A stretch of DNA of 55,631 bases from Igneacidithiobacillus copahuensis. GTDB lineage: Bacteria > Pseudomonadota > Gammaproteobacteria > Acidithiobacillales > Acidithiobacillaceae. Position 1 is the stretch's first letter; each line of letters begins with the position of its first letter. Location of the stretch: NCBI RefSeq assembly GCF_018854015.1, contig NZ_JAAXYO010000029.1:1-55631 (forward strand). Reading direction: 5' to 3'. Position numbers and translations under genes: made by a program. Shown in pieces: positions 9,234 through 15,518 of the stretch. The notes below the pieces were generated by a model. The model saw only the letters and a program-made list of their open reading frames with translations, searched no databases and was not told where the DNA came from.

Positions 9234-9479
9234 TCATACCTCCACGTCTTTACGGAATTGAATATACACCACGTATTCGCATTCCACATCTATTGCCAGT
9301 ATCTTTCCGTCCTGCAGCGCTTCGATCTCCTGCCGGCTGATCTGGATTGCAGCACCGGATCCCCAGCGTTTGCCGAAGATTGATTCTTCTGGGCCGGCTT
9401 CTGGCATCGCTTCAAGAATGGCTACGCCACGCTTTTTGTCGGGGTGCATTACCTCGTCCCTCATGGAGTTATTTGCCAT
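9234..9479 (-). CDS. Small protein of unknown function coupled to a Uma2-type nuclease gene
   Basis: 81 residues if the ATG at 9479 is used; it forms TGATG with the stop of the upstream Uma2 gene, so the two are translationally coupled. Other in-frame ATGs occur at residues 6 and 11 and could be the real start. The protein is acidic with a beta-rich C-terminal half (ILAIDVECEYVVYIQFRKD). I do not recognise the family. Its only contextual clue is the pairing with the Uma2 gene. Confidence 0.6.
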   Translation of the reverse strand: MANNSMRDEVMHPDKKRGVAILEAMPEAGPEESIFGKRWGSGAAIQISRQEIEALQDGKILAIDVECEYVVYIQFRKDVEV

Positions 9480-10045
9480 CACGCACGCTCAACATCTACA
9501 TAGATGTCGTCGAGCGCGATCTCCAGGTCCAGACAGCCGAGGCGAACTGAGCCTTGAGTATAGCGGTCATGCGTCCAATCGTCCGTAACACGACGATAGA
9601 GGTCGAGCCGCCGACTATCCTGCGCCACCAGAAGGTACTCGCGCAAGCTGGCAATGCCGGTGTAGGCGTAGAGCTTTTCGCGGCGATCGATGCGCTCGCT
9701 AGTCTCGGACAGGACCTCGATCAGCAGACAGGGCTTTTCGCGATAATAGTCCGCGCGGTCGTCGGGCGCGCAGGCGAGCATCAGATCGGGATAGTAGAAG
9801 GCGTCTTCGCCGCCATGCTGGATATGGACTTTCATATCGTTGACGAAGAGCTGGCAGCCTTTCCGACGGCTTGCCGGATAGAGTAGGGCGTGCAAGGCGC
9901 CGACGAGCAATCCGTGACGCGCGCTGGCTCCCGTCATGGCATAGACGCGACCGGCCACATACTCGTGGCGAAGCTCCCCATCCTGCTCTCCAGCCAGATA
10001 GTCGGTGACGCTGATCTCGTTCGTCCGGGCGCTCTGCGTGGACAT
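9479..10045 (-). CDS. Uma2/DUF820 family PD-(D/E)XK nuclease-like protein
   Basis: 188 residues. The order ISVTDYLAGEQDGELRHEYVAGRVYAM, then FYYPDLMLAC and LLIEVLSETSERIDRREKLYAY is the DUF820/Uma2 fold: the PD of the second motif and the E-x-L of the third replace the classical PD-(D/E)XK residues. The family is common in cyanobacteria and some proteobacteria, and its biological role is unsettled. The ATG at 10045 is preferred because GGAG precedes it by 7 bases; an ATG two codons earlier lies too close. It is followed by the coupled small gene at 9234. Confidence 0.82.
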   Translation of the reverse strand: MSTQSARTNEISVTDYLAGEQDGELRHEYVAGRVYAMTGASARHGLLVGALHALLYPASRRKGCQLFVNDMKVHIQHGGEDAFYYPDLMLACAPDDRADYYREKPCLLIEVLSETSERIDRREKLYAYTGIASLREYLLVAQDSRRLDLYRRVTDDWTHDRYTQGSVRLGCLDLEIALDDIYVDVERA

Positions 10046-10119
10046 GGGCATTCTCCGATTCGCGTGCGATACCCGGGTATCATCGCACGCTGGCGGGCGG
10101 GGATAAACGGAGGCGCATT

Positions 10120-10677
10120 TCAGTACACCCAGAGATGGGAAAGATCGAGCTCGATGGCGGCGAAAGGCTCGATGGCGACAAGGTCCTGATCAGCCCAGGT
10201 ACCCAGCAGCAGCCAGCGCCCGACTTGATTGGCGTAGGCCTCCAGGGTGCGGGTATCAGGATCGATGAGCCAGCAGTGTCTAACGCCGGCGGCGGCGTAA
10301 CGCGGTAGCTTCAGGACGCGGTCGGTGCTGGCGGTGGCGGGCGAGAGTACTTCGCAGACCCAGTCGGGGGCCTGCGCAAACCAGGCGGTCTGGGGCAGAG
10401 AAGGCAGGCGCTCCCGGCGCCAGCCGGCGAGATCGGGGACGAGGACATCAGCGCCCAGGTGCAACTCGGGTTCGTCCAGAATCCACCAGCCACCGGGGCC
10501 GTCTTTGCCCCAATCGAACGGCGGCGTAATGCTGCCACCCAGCCCGGAACTCGCGCGGGCGTGCTTGGGTGCCGGTCTGGGGCTGGTCAGCAGCCTGCCG
10601 GCAATGATCTCTCCGACGACGTTATCGGGCAGATCGAGCAGGTCTTCATAACGGGCAAGACGTTTGGCAGTGCTCAT
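10120..10677 (-). CDS. Uma2/DUF820 family PD-(D/E)XK nuclease-like protein, second type
   Basis: 185 residues, from a different subgroup than its neighbour. It opens RYEDLLDLPDNVVGEIIAGR, continues GGWWILDEPELHLG and VLVPDLAGWRRERLP (the PD motif), then WVCEVLSPATASTDRVLK (E-x-L-S) and LPRYAAAGVRHCWLIDP. All nuclease-core elements are present, so this copy looks intact. The start ATG at 10677 has a GGAGAG site; a start three codons upstream is possible. Its 5' half and upstream region are duplicated about 1 kb away (11440-11779). Confidence 0.82.
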   Translation of the reverse strand: MSTAKRLARYEDLLDLPDNVVGEIIAGRLLTSPRPAPKHARASSGLGGSITPPFDWGKDGPGGWWILDEPELHLGADVLVPDLAGWRRERLPSLPQTAWFAQAPDWVCEVLSPATASTDRVLKLPRYAAAGVRHCWLIDPDTRTLEAYANQVGRWLLLGTWADQDLVAIEPFAAIELDLSHLWVY

Positions 10678-10745
10678 GAGGCGCACTCTCCTACCGTGAC
10701 GAATTCTTTGATTATTATGGCGCCGTTATCTGGCACGGGTCCATG
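10405..10745. repeat. Direct repeat, copy A (5' half and upstream of Uma2 gene)
   Basis: About 340 bases, from the GCTCCCGGCGCCAGCC motif through the start of the Uma2 gene to the GGCACGGGTCCATG upstream of it, are closely matched by 11440-11779 in the same orientation. Homology stops abruptly at both ends. Copy A belongs to the intact gene. Confidence 0.85.
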
Positions 10746-10763
10746 TCGTGGGGATAAGGGTTG

Positions 10764-11045
10764 TCACAGCCCTAGCTCGCTATGCGAGCCAATGCGCACG
10801 AGCTGCAACACATCGTTATCGGGTTTCCGATAGATCAACACCAGGTCGGGCTTAACATGGCAGTCCCGATGATCTTTCCAATCGCCAGTCAGGGCATGAT
10901 CGTGATGGCGCGGCTCCAGCGGCTGGTCGCAGGCCAGGGCTTTGACGACGGGAAGCAGATCCGCGTCGAGCGTGGCACGGTGATGCCCCCTCGCCTCACG
11001 CTTGTAGTCGCGCTTGAATTGGCCGGTGTACTCAATCCTCCGCAT
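10764..11045 (-). CDS. yafQ: YafQ-type mRNA interferase toxin (RelE superfamily)
   Basis: 93 residues. The opening IEYTGQFKRDYKRE, then HDHALTGDWKDHRDCHVKPD, LVLIYRK and a terminal GSHSEL are the YafQ hallmarks; the histidines of RDCH and GSH and the aspartate of KPD correspond to catalytic residues of the family. YafQ cleaves mRNA in the ribosomal A site. The start at 11045 overlaps the end of the dinJ gene by 14 bases and is preceded by its coding sequence, as in the E. coli dinJ-yafQ operon. An upstream in-frame extension to 11174 is only a shadow of dinJ. Confidence 0.9.
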   Translation of the reverse strand: MRRIEYTGQFKRDYKREARGHHRATLDADLLPVVKALACDQPLEPRHHDHALTGDWKDHRDCHVKPDLVLIYRKPDNDVLQLVRIGSHSELGL

Positions 11046-11295
11046 GCAAGTCCGCCATGAGCGCCTCAACGCTATCGAAGCTCTTGAGGTTGCCGGCGCG
11101 GGCTTCACGCATGGCGGCGATGGTGGTTTCGTTCGGCACCAGGGGCTCAAACGGCAATGCCTTCTCTCGCGCAATGCGGGTCAGCATGATGCGAAAGGCA
11201 TCGGACACAGTAAGACCCATCGCCGCCAGAACGGCTGATGCTTCTTCTTTGATATGCTCGTCAATGCGAGCACGGACAACTGCGTTTGCAGACAT
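11032..11295 (-). CDS. dinJ: DinJ/RelB-type antitoxin
   Basis: 87 residues: an N-terminal ribbon-helix-helix segment (NAVVRARIDEHIKEEASAVL, then MGLTVSDAFRIMLTRIA) and a C-terminal toxin-binding tail (FEPLVPNETTIAAMREARAG). The ATG at 11295 has GGAGG 8 bases upstream, so the 13-residue in-frame extension is discarded. It precedes and overlaps yafQ. The protein should bind YafQ and repress its own promoter; a matching palindrome lies just upstream at 11315-11333. Confidence 0.92.
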   Translation of the reverse strand: MSANAVVRARIDEHIKEEASAVLAAMGLTVSDAFRIMLTRIAREKALPFEPLVPNETTIAAMREARAGNLKSFDSVEALMADLHAED

Positions 11296-11314
11296 CGTAT
11301 AGTCCTCCGGGTAA

Positions 11315-11339
11315 TGAGCTACGTTGTAGCTCAATTATA
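11315..11339 (-). promoter_or_regulatory. dinJ-yafQ -10 element and palindromic operator
   Basis: A consensus TATAAT on the - strand (11334-11339) is followed immediately by a perfect inverted repeat with 8-base arms, TGAGCTAC and GTAGCTCA (11315-11322 and 11326-11333), spaced by 3 bases. The repeat covers the expected transcription start, as expected for an autoregulatory ribbon-helix-helix operator. No good -35 is visible. The truncated Uma2 frame ends inside this region. Confidence 0.75.
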
Positions 11340-11712
11340 CGTTGTGCACATCAATTCTGCCGAAAAGTCGGGAAAACCGAAATCCGGTATCGGGAGCAGC
11401 AGTGTTGCGGCGCACCGATTTCTGTGAGCAAGTGGGCAGGTGCTCCCGGCGCCAGCCAGCGAGATCGGGGACGAGAATGTCGGTGCCTAGATGCAACTCG
11501 GGTTCGTCCAGAATCCACCAGCCGCCAGGGCCCCCACCCCCTCCCAGATCAAAAGGATTACCAATCCTGATGCCCAGGACCGACGAGGCACGTGCGTGCT
11601 TGGGTGCCGGCCTGGGGCTGGTCAGCAGTCTACCGGCAATGATCTCTCCGACGAGGTTATCGGGCAGATTGAGCAGGTCCTCATACCGGGCAAGACGTTT
11701 GGCGGTGCTCAT
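11335..11712 (-). pseudogene. Truncated Uma2 gene copy (3' half lost)
   Basis: The first ~88 codons closely match the intact Uma2 gene at 10120, through PDLAGWRRE. Beyond LP the sequence diverges to about 37 unrelated codons and stops at 11335. The part holding the catalytic E-x-L and the rest of the core is absent, so nuclease activity is unlikely. A run of glycines (LGGGGGPGG) in the middle suggests further decay. It may still be transcribed; it ends 39 bases before dinJ. Confidence 0.8.
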
Positions 11713-11779
11713 GAGGCGCGCCCCCTACCGTGACCAACTCTTTACTCATTATGGCGCCGTTATCTGGCACGGGTCCATG
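11440..11779. repeat. Direct repeat, copy B (around truncated Uma2 gene)
   Basis: Partner of 10405-10745 in the same orientation. It contains the truncated Uma2 reading frame and its upstream region up to GGCACGGGTCCATG. The two copies bracket the dinJ-yafQ pair. Confidence 0.85.
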
Positions 11780-11843
11780 ACAGCAGGACCCGGGCTTTCC
11801 GAGGCTGGCTCGTTGGCGTCAAGACAGAGCTTACCGGCAGGGC

Positions 11844-12263
11844 TCAAAGCGCCTGGGCGCAGAAGGTGGCGGGTCTGACGATACACGTGCGCCCAATACT
11901 GCCGCATTGCAGCAGCCCGGCGCGGCGGTCGCCTGTCACCAGGTAGTCGGCCTCGCCGCCCAAGGCCATCGCCAGCAGGAACGCGTCGTTCGGATCCTTC
12001 GCCTCGATACCGTCTGGCACCGACGGCAGTTGCGCCAAAACGATGGCGCGCTGCAGGTTGTTGACCATCGTGCCGACGCGGTGCGCGGGCAAGATGGTCT
12101 TGAGCTTGGGGTAGCGGCTCACCCGCCGCAGTTCGTCGAGTTGTACCGCCGATGTCACCAACTCGAAGCGCCCCGTGCGCCAGGCGCGATAGATCGCATC
12201 GGGTGGCCCGTGGGGCGAAATCAGCGCGTCGAGCAACACGTTGGTGTCGAGGATGACGCGCAT
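11844..12263 (-). CDS. PIN-domain toxin (VapC-like, COG1569 type)
   Basis: 139 residues with the PIN fold and its acidic quartet: D6 in VILDTNVLLD, E44 in LDELRR, D93 in DPNDAFLLAMA and D112 in TGDRR. PIN toxins are magnesium-dependent RNases, many cleaving tRNA or rRNA. The ATG at 12263 overlaps the stop of the upstream antitoxin (TGATG), so expression is coupled. The tail after GDRRAGLLQC is short. Target unknown. Confidence 0.87.
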   Translation of the reverse strand: MRVILDTNVLLDALISPHGPPDAIYRAWRTGRFELVTSAVQLDELRRVSRYPKLKTILPAHRVGTMVNNLQRAIVLAQLPSVPDGIEAKDPNDAFLLAMALGGEADYLVTGDRRAGLLQCGSIGRTCIVRPATFCAQAL

Positions 12264-12502
12264 CAGTGCTCACGCGCCCATTGCAACGCCTCGTCAATGA
12301 GATCGGTCAGTTCGGCTTCGCTCATGCTGGCAGCAGCCGTTTTGGCCTGATCGACGGCGCGCTCCAACAGGTAGGCGCGCACGGCTTCCTCGATGAAGCG
12401 CGACAGGTCGCCCTTGCGCCCACCGCCCTGCGCGGCGATGAACATGCGCACGGATTGATCCACTTCCGGCGACACGGCAATGTTCCAGCGGACGGTGCTC
12501 AT
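12263..12502 (-). CDS. Ribbon-helix-helix antitoxin paired with the PIN toxin
   Basis: 79 residues. The N-terminal part (VRWNIAVSPEVDQSVRMFIA, then GDLSRFIEEAVRAYLLERAV) matches a CopG/Arc ribbon-helix-helix DNA-binding domain; the rest is a helical, acidic toxin-binding tail. The ATG at 12502 is chosen because GGAGG lies 5 bases upstream; the alternative four codons earlier would lie within that site. It precedes the toxin, the usual vapBC order. Confidence 0.85.
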   Translation of the reverse strand: MSTVRWNIAVSPEVDQSVRMFIAAQGGGRKGDLSRFIEEAVRAYLLERAVDQAKTAAASMSEAELTDLIDEALQWAREH

Positions 12503-12532
12503 AGTGCCCTCCAATGTGTCAATTGGGTACGT

Positions 12533-12548
12533 AGGTGTTTATACACCT
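12533..12548 (-). promoter_or_regulatory. Inverted repeat with embedded -10, likely operator of the PIN toxin-antitoxin pair
   Basis: AGGTGT and ACACCT arms flank a 4-base centre; on the - strand the centre completes TATAAA, a good -10 hexamer, about 37 bases before the antitoxin ATG at 12502. Binding of the antitoxin here would block its own promoter. No convincing -35 is seen. Confidence 0.6.
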
Positions 12549-12670
12549 TTCAGCCCTTTTCCGCCAGGCTGTGTATGCGTCCAGCACCATGGGCAATCTC
12601 CATAACAAACCCGCCTGGCTGGAGTGCACACAACCGCTGGTCACCGTCCCCCCTGCACTGGATCAGATCA

Positions 12671-12692
12671 ATGAAAGCATATATGCTTTCAT
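12671..12692 (+). promoter_or_regulatory. Perfect 22-base palindrome before the second PIN toxin gene
   Basis: The half-site ATGAAAGCATA is followed directly by its reverse complement, giving 22 bases of perfect dyad symmetry that end two bases before the ATG at 12695. The centre contains TATATG, placed so that transcription could begin at or near that ATG. It is a strong candidate operator for the downstream ribbon-helix-helix protein. Its first codons are in frame with the toxin, so alternative starts at 12671 and 12683 lie within it. Confidence 0.65.
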
Positions 12693-12694
12693 CA

Positions 12695-13114
12695 ATGGTC
12701 AGGATCGTCATCGATACTAATGTCTTCGTGGTTGCCATGCGGGCAGAGGGGGGTGCGTCTCGAGAGATTTTGCGACGAGCACTGCATGGCCGTTATATCC
12801 CTTTGTTTGGCAATGCTTTGTGGCTGGAATACGAGGATGTTCTGGGTCAGCCCCTCTGGACCCAAGCCACAACCGATGGGGAGCGCCGGGCAGTGATGGC
12901 CGCGCTCGCCAGCAGGGAAGTCTGGATCTCCATCTATTATGGCTGGCGCCCGAACCTCGCGGACGAAGGAGATAATCATCTGATCGAATTGGCGATTGCG
13001 GGCAGTGCCGCAGTCATTATTACCCACAACGTGGCAGACTTGCGCGGGGGAGAAATGCGATGGCCTGGCCTGCATATCCTGAAACCATCGGAATGTTTGG
13101 AGAAATTTTCATGA
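12695..13114 (+). CDS. PIN-domain toxin, toxin-first arrangement
   Basis: 139 residues: VRIVIDTNVFVVAMRAEGGA carries the first acidic residue (D7); LEYEDVL supplies the second, GDNHLIELAIAG the third (D93), and ITHNVADL ends the site in the manner of COG1569 PIN proteins, where HN replaces GD. The reading frame is open far upstream, but homology begins at the ATG at 12695; there is no Shine-Dalgarno sequence before it, so either leaderless translation or a start inside the palindrome (12671 or 12683) is possible. The antitoxin start overlaps the stop (ATGA). Confidence 0.85.
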   Translation: MVRIVIDTNVFVVAMRAEGGASREILRRALHGRYIPLFGNALWLEYEDVLGQPLWTQATTDGERRAVMAALASREVWISIYYGWRPNLADEGDNHLIELAIAGSAAVIITHNVADLRGGEMRWPGLHILKPSECLEKFS

Positions 13115-13323
13115 GCACATTGACAATCCGCATGCCCGACGACAAGACGGAACGGCTGAAAGCGCTGGTCCGCAGACGCGGAATCAGCATGAACAAGCTG
13201 GTTGAGGAGTGGGCTACCCAAGCTCTTGCCGAATGGGACGTAGAACGCCGTTTTCAGATCATGGCGGCACAGGGAAATATCGAGACAGCCTTGCGCGTAC
13301 TGGACCGACTGGACGCAATTTGA
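13111..13323 (+). CDS. Ribbon-helix-helix antitoxin, downstream of its toxin
   Basis: 70 residues: STLTIRMPDDKTERLKALVR, then GISMNKLVEEWATQALAEWD, a clear Arc/CopG-like ribbon-helix-helix, followed by a helical tail (IETALRVLDRLDAI). ATG at 13111 has GGAG about 9 bases upstream and overlaps the toxin stop. An in-frame extension of 17 residues is a shadow. Toxin-first pairs of this type are common for the PIN family COG1569. It probably binds the palindrome at 12671. Confidence 0.85.
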   Translation: MSTLTIRMPDDKTERLKALVRRRGISMNKLVEEWATQALAEWDVERRFQIMAAQGNIETALRVLDRLDAI

Positions 13324-13338
13324 CAGGGCTGCCGGGAA

Positions 13339-13851
13339 TCAATCCTCCAAGGCAGATGGATTGATTTTGGGTGGCTCTGCCACCGGCGGCCGCTGCCAGT
13401 CATATTCGCCTTTTTCCTCTGGCGGCATACTGGCATATTTTTGCAGGGCGCGATATTTGGCCAGCTCACGGCGCAGCTCCTGCTCTGCCCGCAGAAAATC
13501 CATCTCACCCGGCTTGCTGCTGGCAACAGCGGCCTTTGCCTCCGCGACCTTCTCCTGGATCGTGGCGGGGTTCAGGTCGGGAATACGGATACTCAGATCG
13601 GCAAGGACCATCACTCCATTGGGTAGGATTTCTGCAAACCCTCCCTCTAGAAACAAGACCTCCACGCTGCCATCCGGCAGATGCATGCGCATCTCTCCCG
13701 CCTGCAAGATGGTCAGCAGGGGGGCGTGATGGGCGAGGATGCCCAGTTCCCCGAGTTCCCCTGGCAAGGCCAGAAAAACACATTGTCCAGAAAAAACCAG
13801 CCCATGGACGTCGGCCACCTGTAGCGGAAAAGCATTTCTGATATCGGTCAT
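13339..13851 (-). CDS. atpC: F1 ATP synthase epsilon-subunit-like protein, isolated
   Basis: 170 residues. The N-terminal beta-sandwich is complete: FPLQVADVHGLVFSGQCVFL, GELGELGILAHHAPLLTIL, VEVLFLEGGFAEILPNGVMVLAD. A helical hairpin follows (EKVAEAKAAVASS, LRAEQELRRELAKYRAL), then about 25 extra residues rich in proline (WQRPPVAEPPKINP). Typical bacterial epsilon subunits are about 135-145 residues, so this one is extended at the C-terminus. The ATG at 13851 is chosen over an extension of 10 residues. No other ATP synthase gene is near, so it may be a paralogue or a displaced sole copy. The subunit normally couples and inhibits the rotor. Confidence 0.82.
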   Translation of the reverse strand: MTDIRNAFPLQVADVHGLVFSGQCVFLALPGELGELGILAHHAPLLTILQAGEMRMHLPDGSVEVLFLEGGFAEILPNGVMVLADLSIRIPDLNPATIQEKVAEAKAAVASSKPGEMDFLRAEQELRRELAKYRALQKYASMPPEEKGEYDWQRPPVAEPPKINPSALED

Positions 13852-13998
13852 GGTTGCCTGTGCTGGGAGAGATGCAAACAACGTATTCAGTATAAACCAT
13901 CAGCAAAAATCCAGCCTCTTGGAGGCATCTGCTCCCCCTCGGCGGAAATGTGAACAAAGGTCTCTCCGGCTTTACTCCGCGTTGCGGATGCTTCAATC

Positions 13999-14874
13999 TT
14001 GCAGCCTGCGCAGGTTGCAAGAGACTTTGTGGGTGGTGAGGTGAGCGTCGGCAGTCCGTTCTATTTCTTGGTGCCCGAGGGCAAGCCGCATTGGAGCGAC
14101 AGCCTTCTGCCGTGGATGGTGCCCGCTGCGCTGCTGATCGCGCTGCTGCTCTTTCTGTTGCTCTATGAACATCCGCCCAAACATCTCACGCTCCAGGGCA
14201 AGCAGGAGCAGCATAAGACCTTTCAGATCATGCCCGAGCCGACCCGGCCGGTCGCTCCCAGCCGGCCAGCCAGAGCCCAGCCTGCCTTGCCGGTACCGCA
14301 GGTGCAACCGCGCCCCCGGCCCACGCCGCGGCCACAGGTGCAACCCCGACCACGGCCGCAGGTCCATCCGCTGCCGCGGTCCAGCACCCAGGCCCCTGCC
14401 GTAGAGCAACCAGCGCCGAGCCAACCGGCCGCGGCACCGAGCACAGTATCCCCAGGCAAAGTCGTCCCGCGCATCAGTCTGGGACGCCTGGAAGAACAGA
14501 TGGACAACGCCGCGCGCAGTGCGACCGCAGCCCCTGCCCTGCCCAAATTCCACAATCCGGAAACCCCCGCCGCCGATTTTTACATTGCCGGCTGGATTCA
14601 GAAACTGGAGCGGATAGGCGACCTGAACTATCCTGGTGAGATGGTGGGGAACCTGAAGGTCAAGGTAGTACTCAACCCCGGGGGAGGCTTGCAGCGCATC
14701 ATCATGGTCCAATCTTCCGGCAATCCCAAACTCGACGCCGCGGCCGAGCAGATCATCCGCCTGTCCTTCCCCTATACCGCGTTTTCCGAGCAGCTCAAAA
14801 AGCAGACGCGGCGCATCGAGATCCCACTGAATATGCATTTCCTTGGCGTACGCCAGGTAAATGTCTGGCAATGA
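13999..14874 (+). CDS. TonB-family energy transducer
   Basis: 291 residues if the start at 13999 is used; a GTG at 14041 is an alternative. A short cytoplasmic N-terminus leads to one membrane helix (WMVPAALLIALLLFLLLYEH, about residues 39-58). A long Pro/Arg/Gln-rich periplasmic spacer contains near-repeats of QVQPRPRP. The C-terminal domain has the TonB pattern YPGEMVGNLKVKVVLNPGGG, QRIIMVQSSGNPKLDAAAEQ, and a closing IEIPLNMHF. TonB links the proton gradient to outer-membrane transporters. ExbB/ExbD are not in the window. The following tiny membrane gene is likely co-transcribed. Confidence 0.85.
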   Translation: MQPAQVARDFVGGEVSVGSPFYFLVPEGKPHWSDSLLPWMVPAALLIALLLFLLLYEHPPKHLTLQGKQEQHKTFQIMPEPTRPVAPSRPARAQPALPVPQVQPRPRPTPRPQVQPRPRPQVHPLPRSSTQAPAVEQPAPSQPAAAPSTVSPGKVVPRISLGRLEEQMDNAARSATAAPALPKFHNPETPAADFYIAGWIQKLERIGDLNYPGEMVGNLKVKVVLNPGGGLQRIIMVQSSGNPKLDAAAEQIIRLSFPYTAFSEQLKKQTRRIEIPLNMHFLGVRQVNVWQ

Positions 14875-14883
14875 GGAGAGCCC

Positions 14884-15057
14884 GTGAAAAAACCCAAGCG
14901 ATCCACCCTGCTGATGTTCCTGTTTTTAGTGCTCTGGGCCGCAGCGATGGTAGCCCTGGTCGTCATCGGCTTCACCAATATCCAGCCCGCCGGCATCGGC
15001 AAGAGCGGGGCAACACCGCAAGCCAGCGAGGCTGCCCCGTCCCACGGCGCGTCTTAG
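14884..15057 (+). CDS. 57-residue single-pass membrane protein, unrecognised
   Basis: GTG start with an excellent AGGAGA ribosome site 4 bases before it, nine bases after the tonB stop. The product has a basic N-terminus (KKPKRSTL), one hydrophobic helix (LMFLFLVLWAAAMVALVVIG) and a short Ala/Ser/Gly-rich tail, so it should sit in the inner membrane with the tail outside. No family is recognised. Tight spacing implies function with the TonB-like protein. Its stop TAG overlaps by three bases the stop of the oppositely oriented thioredoxin gene. Confidence 0.7.
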   Translation: MKKPKRSTLLMFLFLVLWAAAMVALVVIGFTNIQPAGIGKSGATPQASEAAPSHGAS

Positions 15058-15434
15058 TGCTGCGCGCCGCCTTCCTGCTGCTGCGCGGCGATCTCCGCCC
15101 GCACCTGCTCCATATCGAGGGCCTTGGCCTGCTCGATGACCTGATCGAGGGCGCTGGCCGGTAAGGAGCCCGCCTGCGAAAAAATGCCGATCTGCTGCCG
15201 GAAAATCGTCAGGGTCGGAATGGAACGGATCTGAAAGGCACCCGCCAATTCCTGTTCTTCATCGGTATTCACCTTGCCAAAGACGACATCGGGATACTTC
15301 TCGGCAGCGGCCTCAAAGATGGGCGCGAAAGCCCGGCACGGGGCACACCACGGCGCCCAGAAGTCCACCAGCACCAGTTCGTTGCCGGTAATGATCTGTT
15401 CGAAGTTGTCCTGCGTCAGTTCTACCACGGCCAT
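15054..15434 (-). CDS. Thioredoxin-fold protein with WCAPC active site
   Basis: 126 residues. VELTQDNFEQII, then LVLVDFWAPWCAPCRAFAPI with the CxxC pair, and RSIPTLTIF with the cis-proline are the thioredoxin core. The active site reads WCAPC rather than the usual WCGPC. After about residue 105 a helical tail rich in Ala, Gln and Glu extends beyond the ~108-residue norm. No signal peptide is seen, so it is cytoplasmic. It is divergent from xseA and convergent with the small membrane gene. It may be a specialised reductant rather than the housekeeping TrxA. Confidence 0.85.
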   Translation of the reverse strand: MAVVELTQDNFEQIITGNELVLVDFWAPWCAPCRAFAPIFEAAAEKYPDVVFGKVNTDEEQELAGAFQIRSIPTLTIFRQQIGIFSQAGSLPASALDQVIEQAKALDMEQVRAEIAAQQQEGGAQH

Positions 15435-15518
15435 ACGGCCTCCTTGTCTAGCGAGTGTAGGTTGACCTTAAGTCCCGCTCCCCGTAAGGTCAAGGAAAAT
15501 CCTGATAACCGAGGACGA

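Noticed and set aside
12266..12694. Upstream extension of the second PIN toxin frame
   Set aside because: The extension is antisense to the ribbon-helix-helix antitoxin gene and lacks PIN homology; the protein begins at 12695 or inside the palindrome.
13993..14871. 292-codon - strand frame opposite tonB
   Set aside because: Shadow of the Pro/Arg-rich TonB spacer; the + strand frame has membrane helix and TonB C-terminal motifs.
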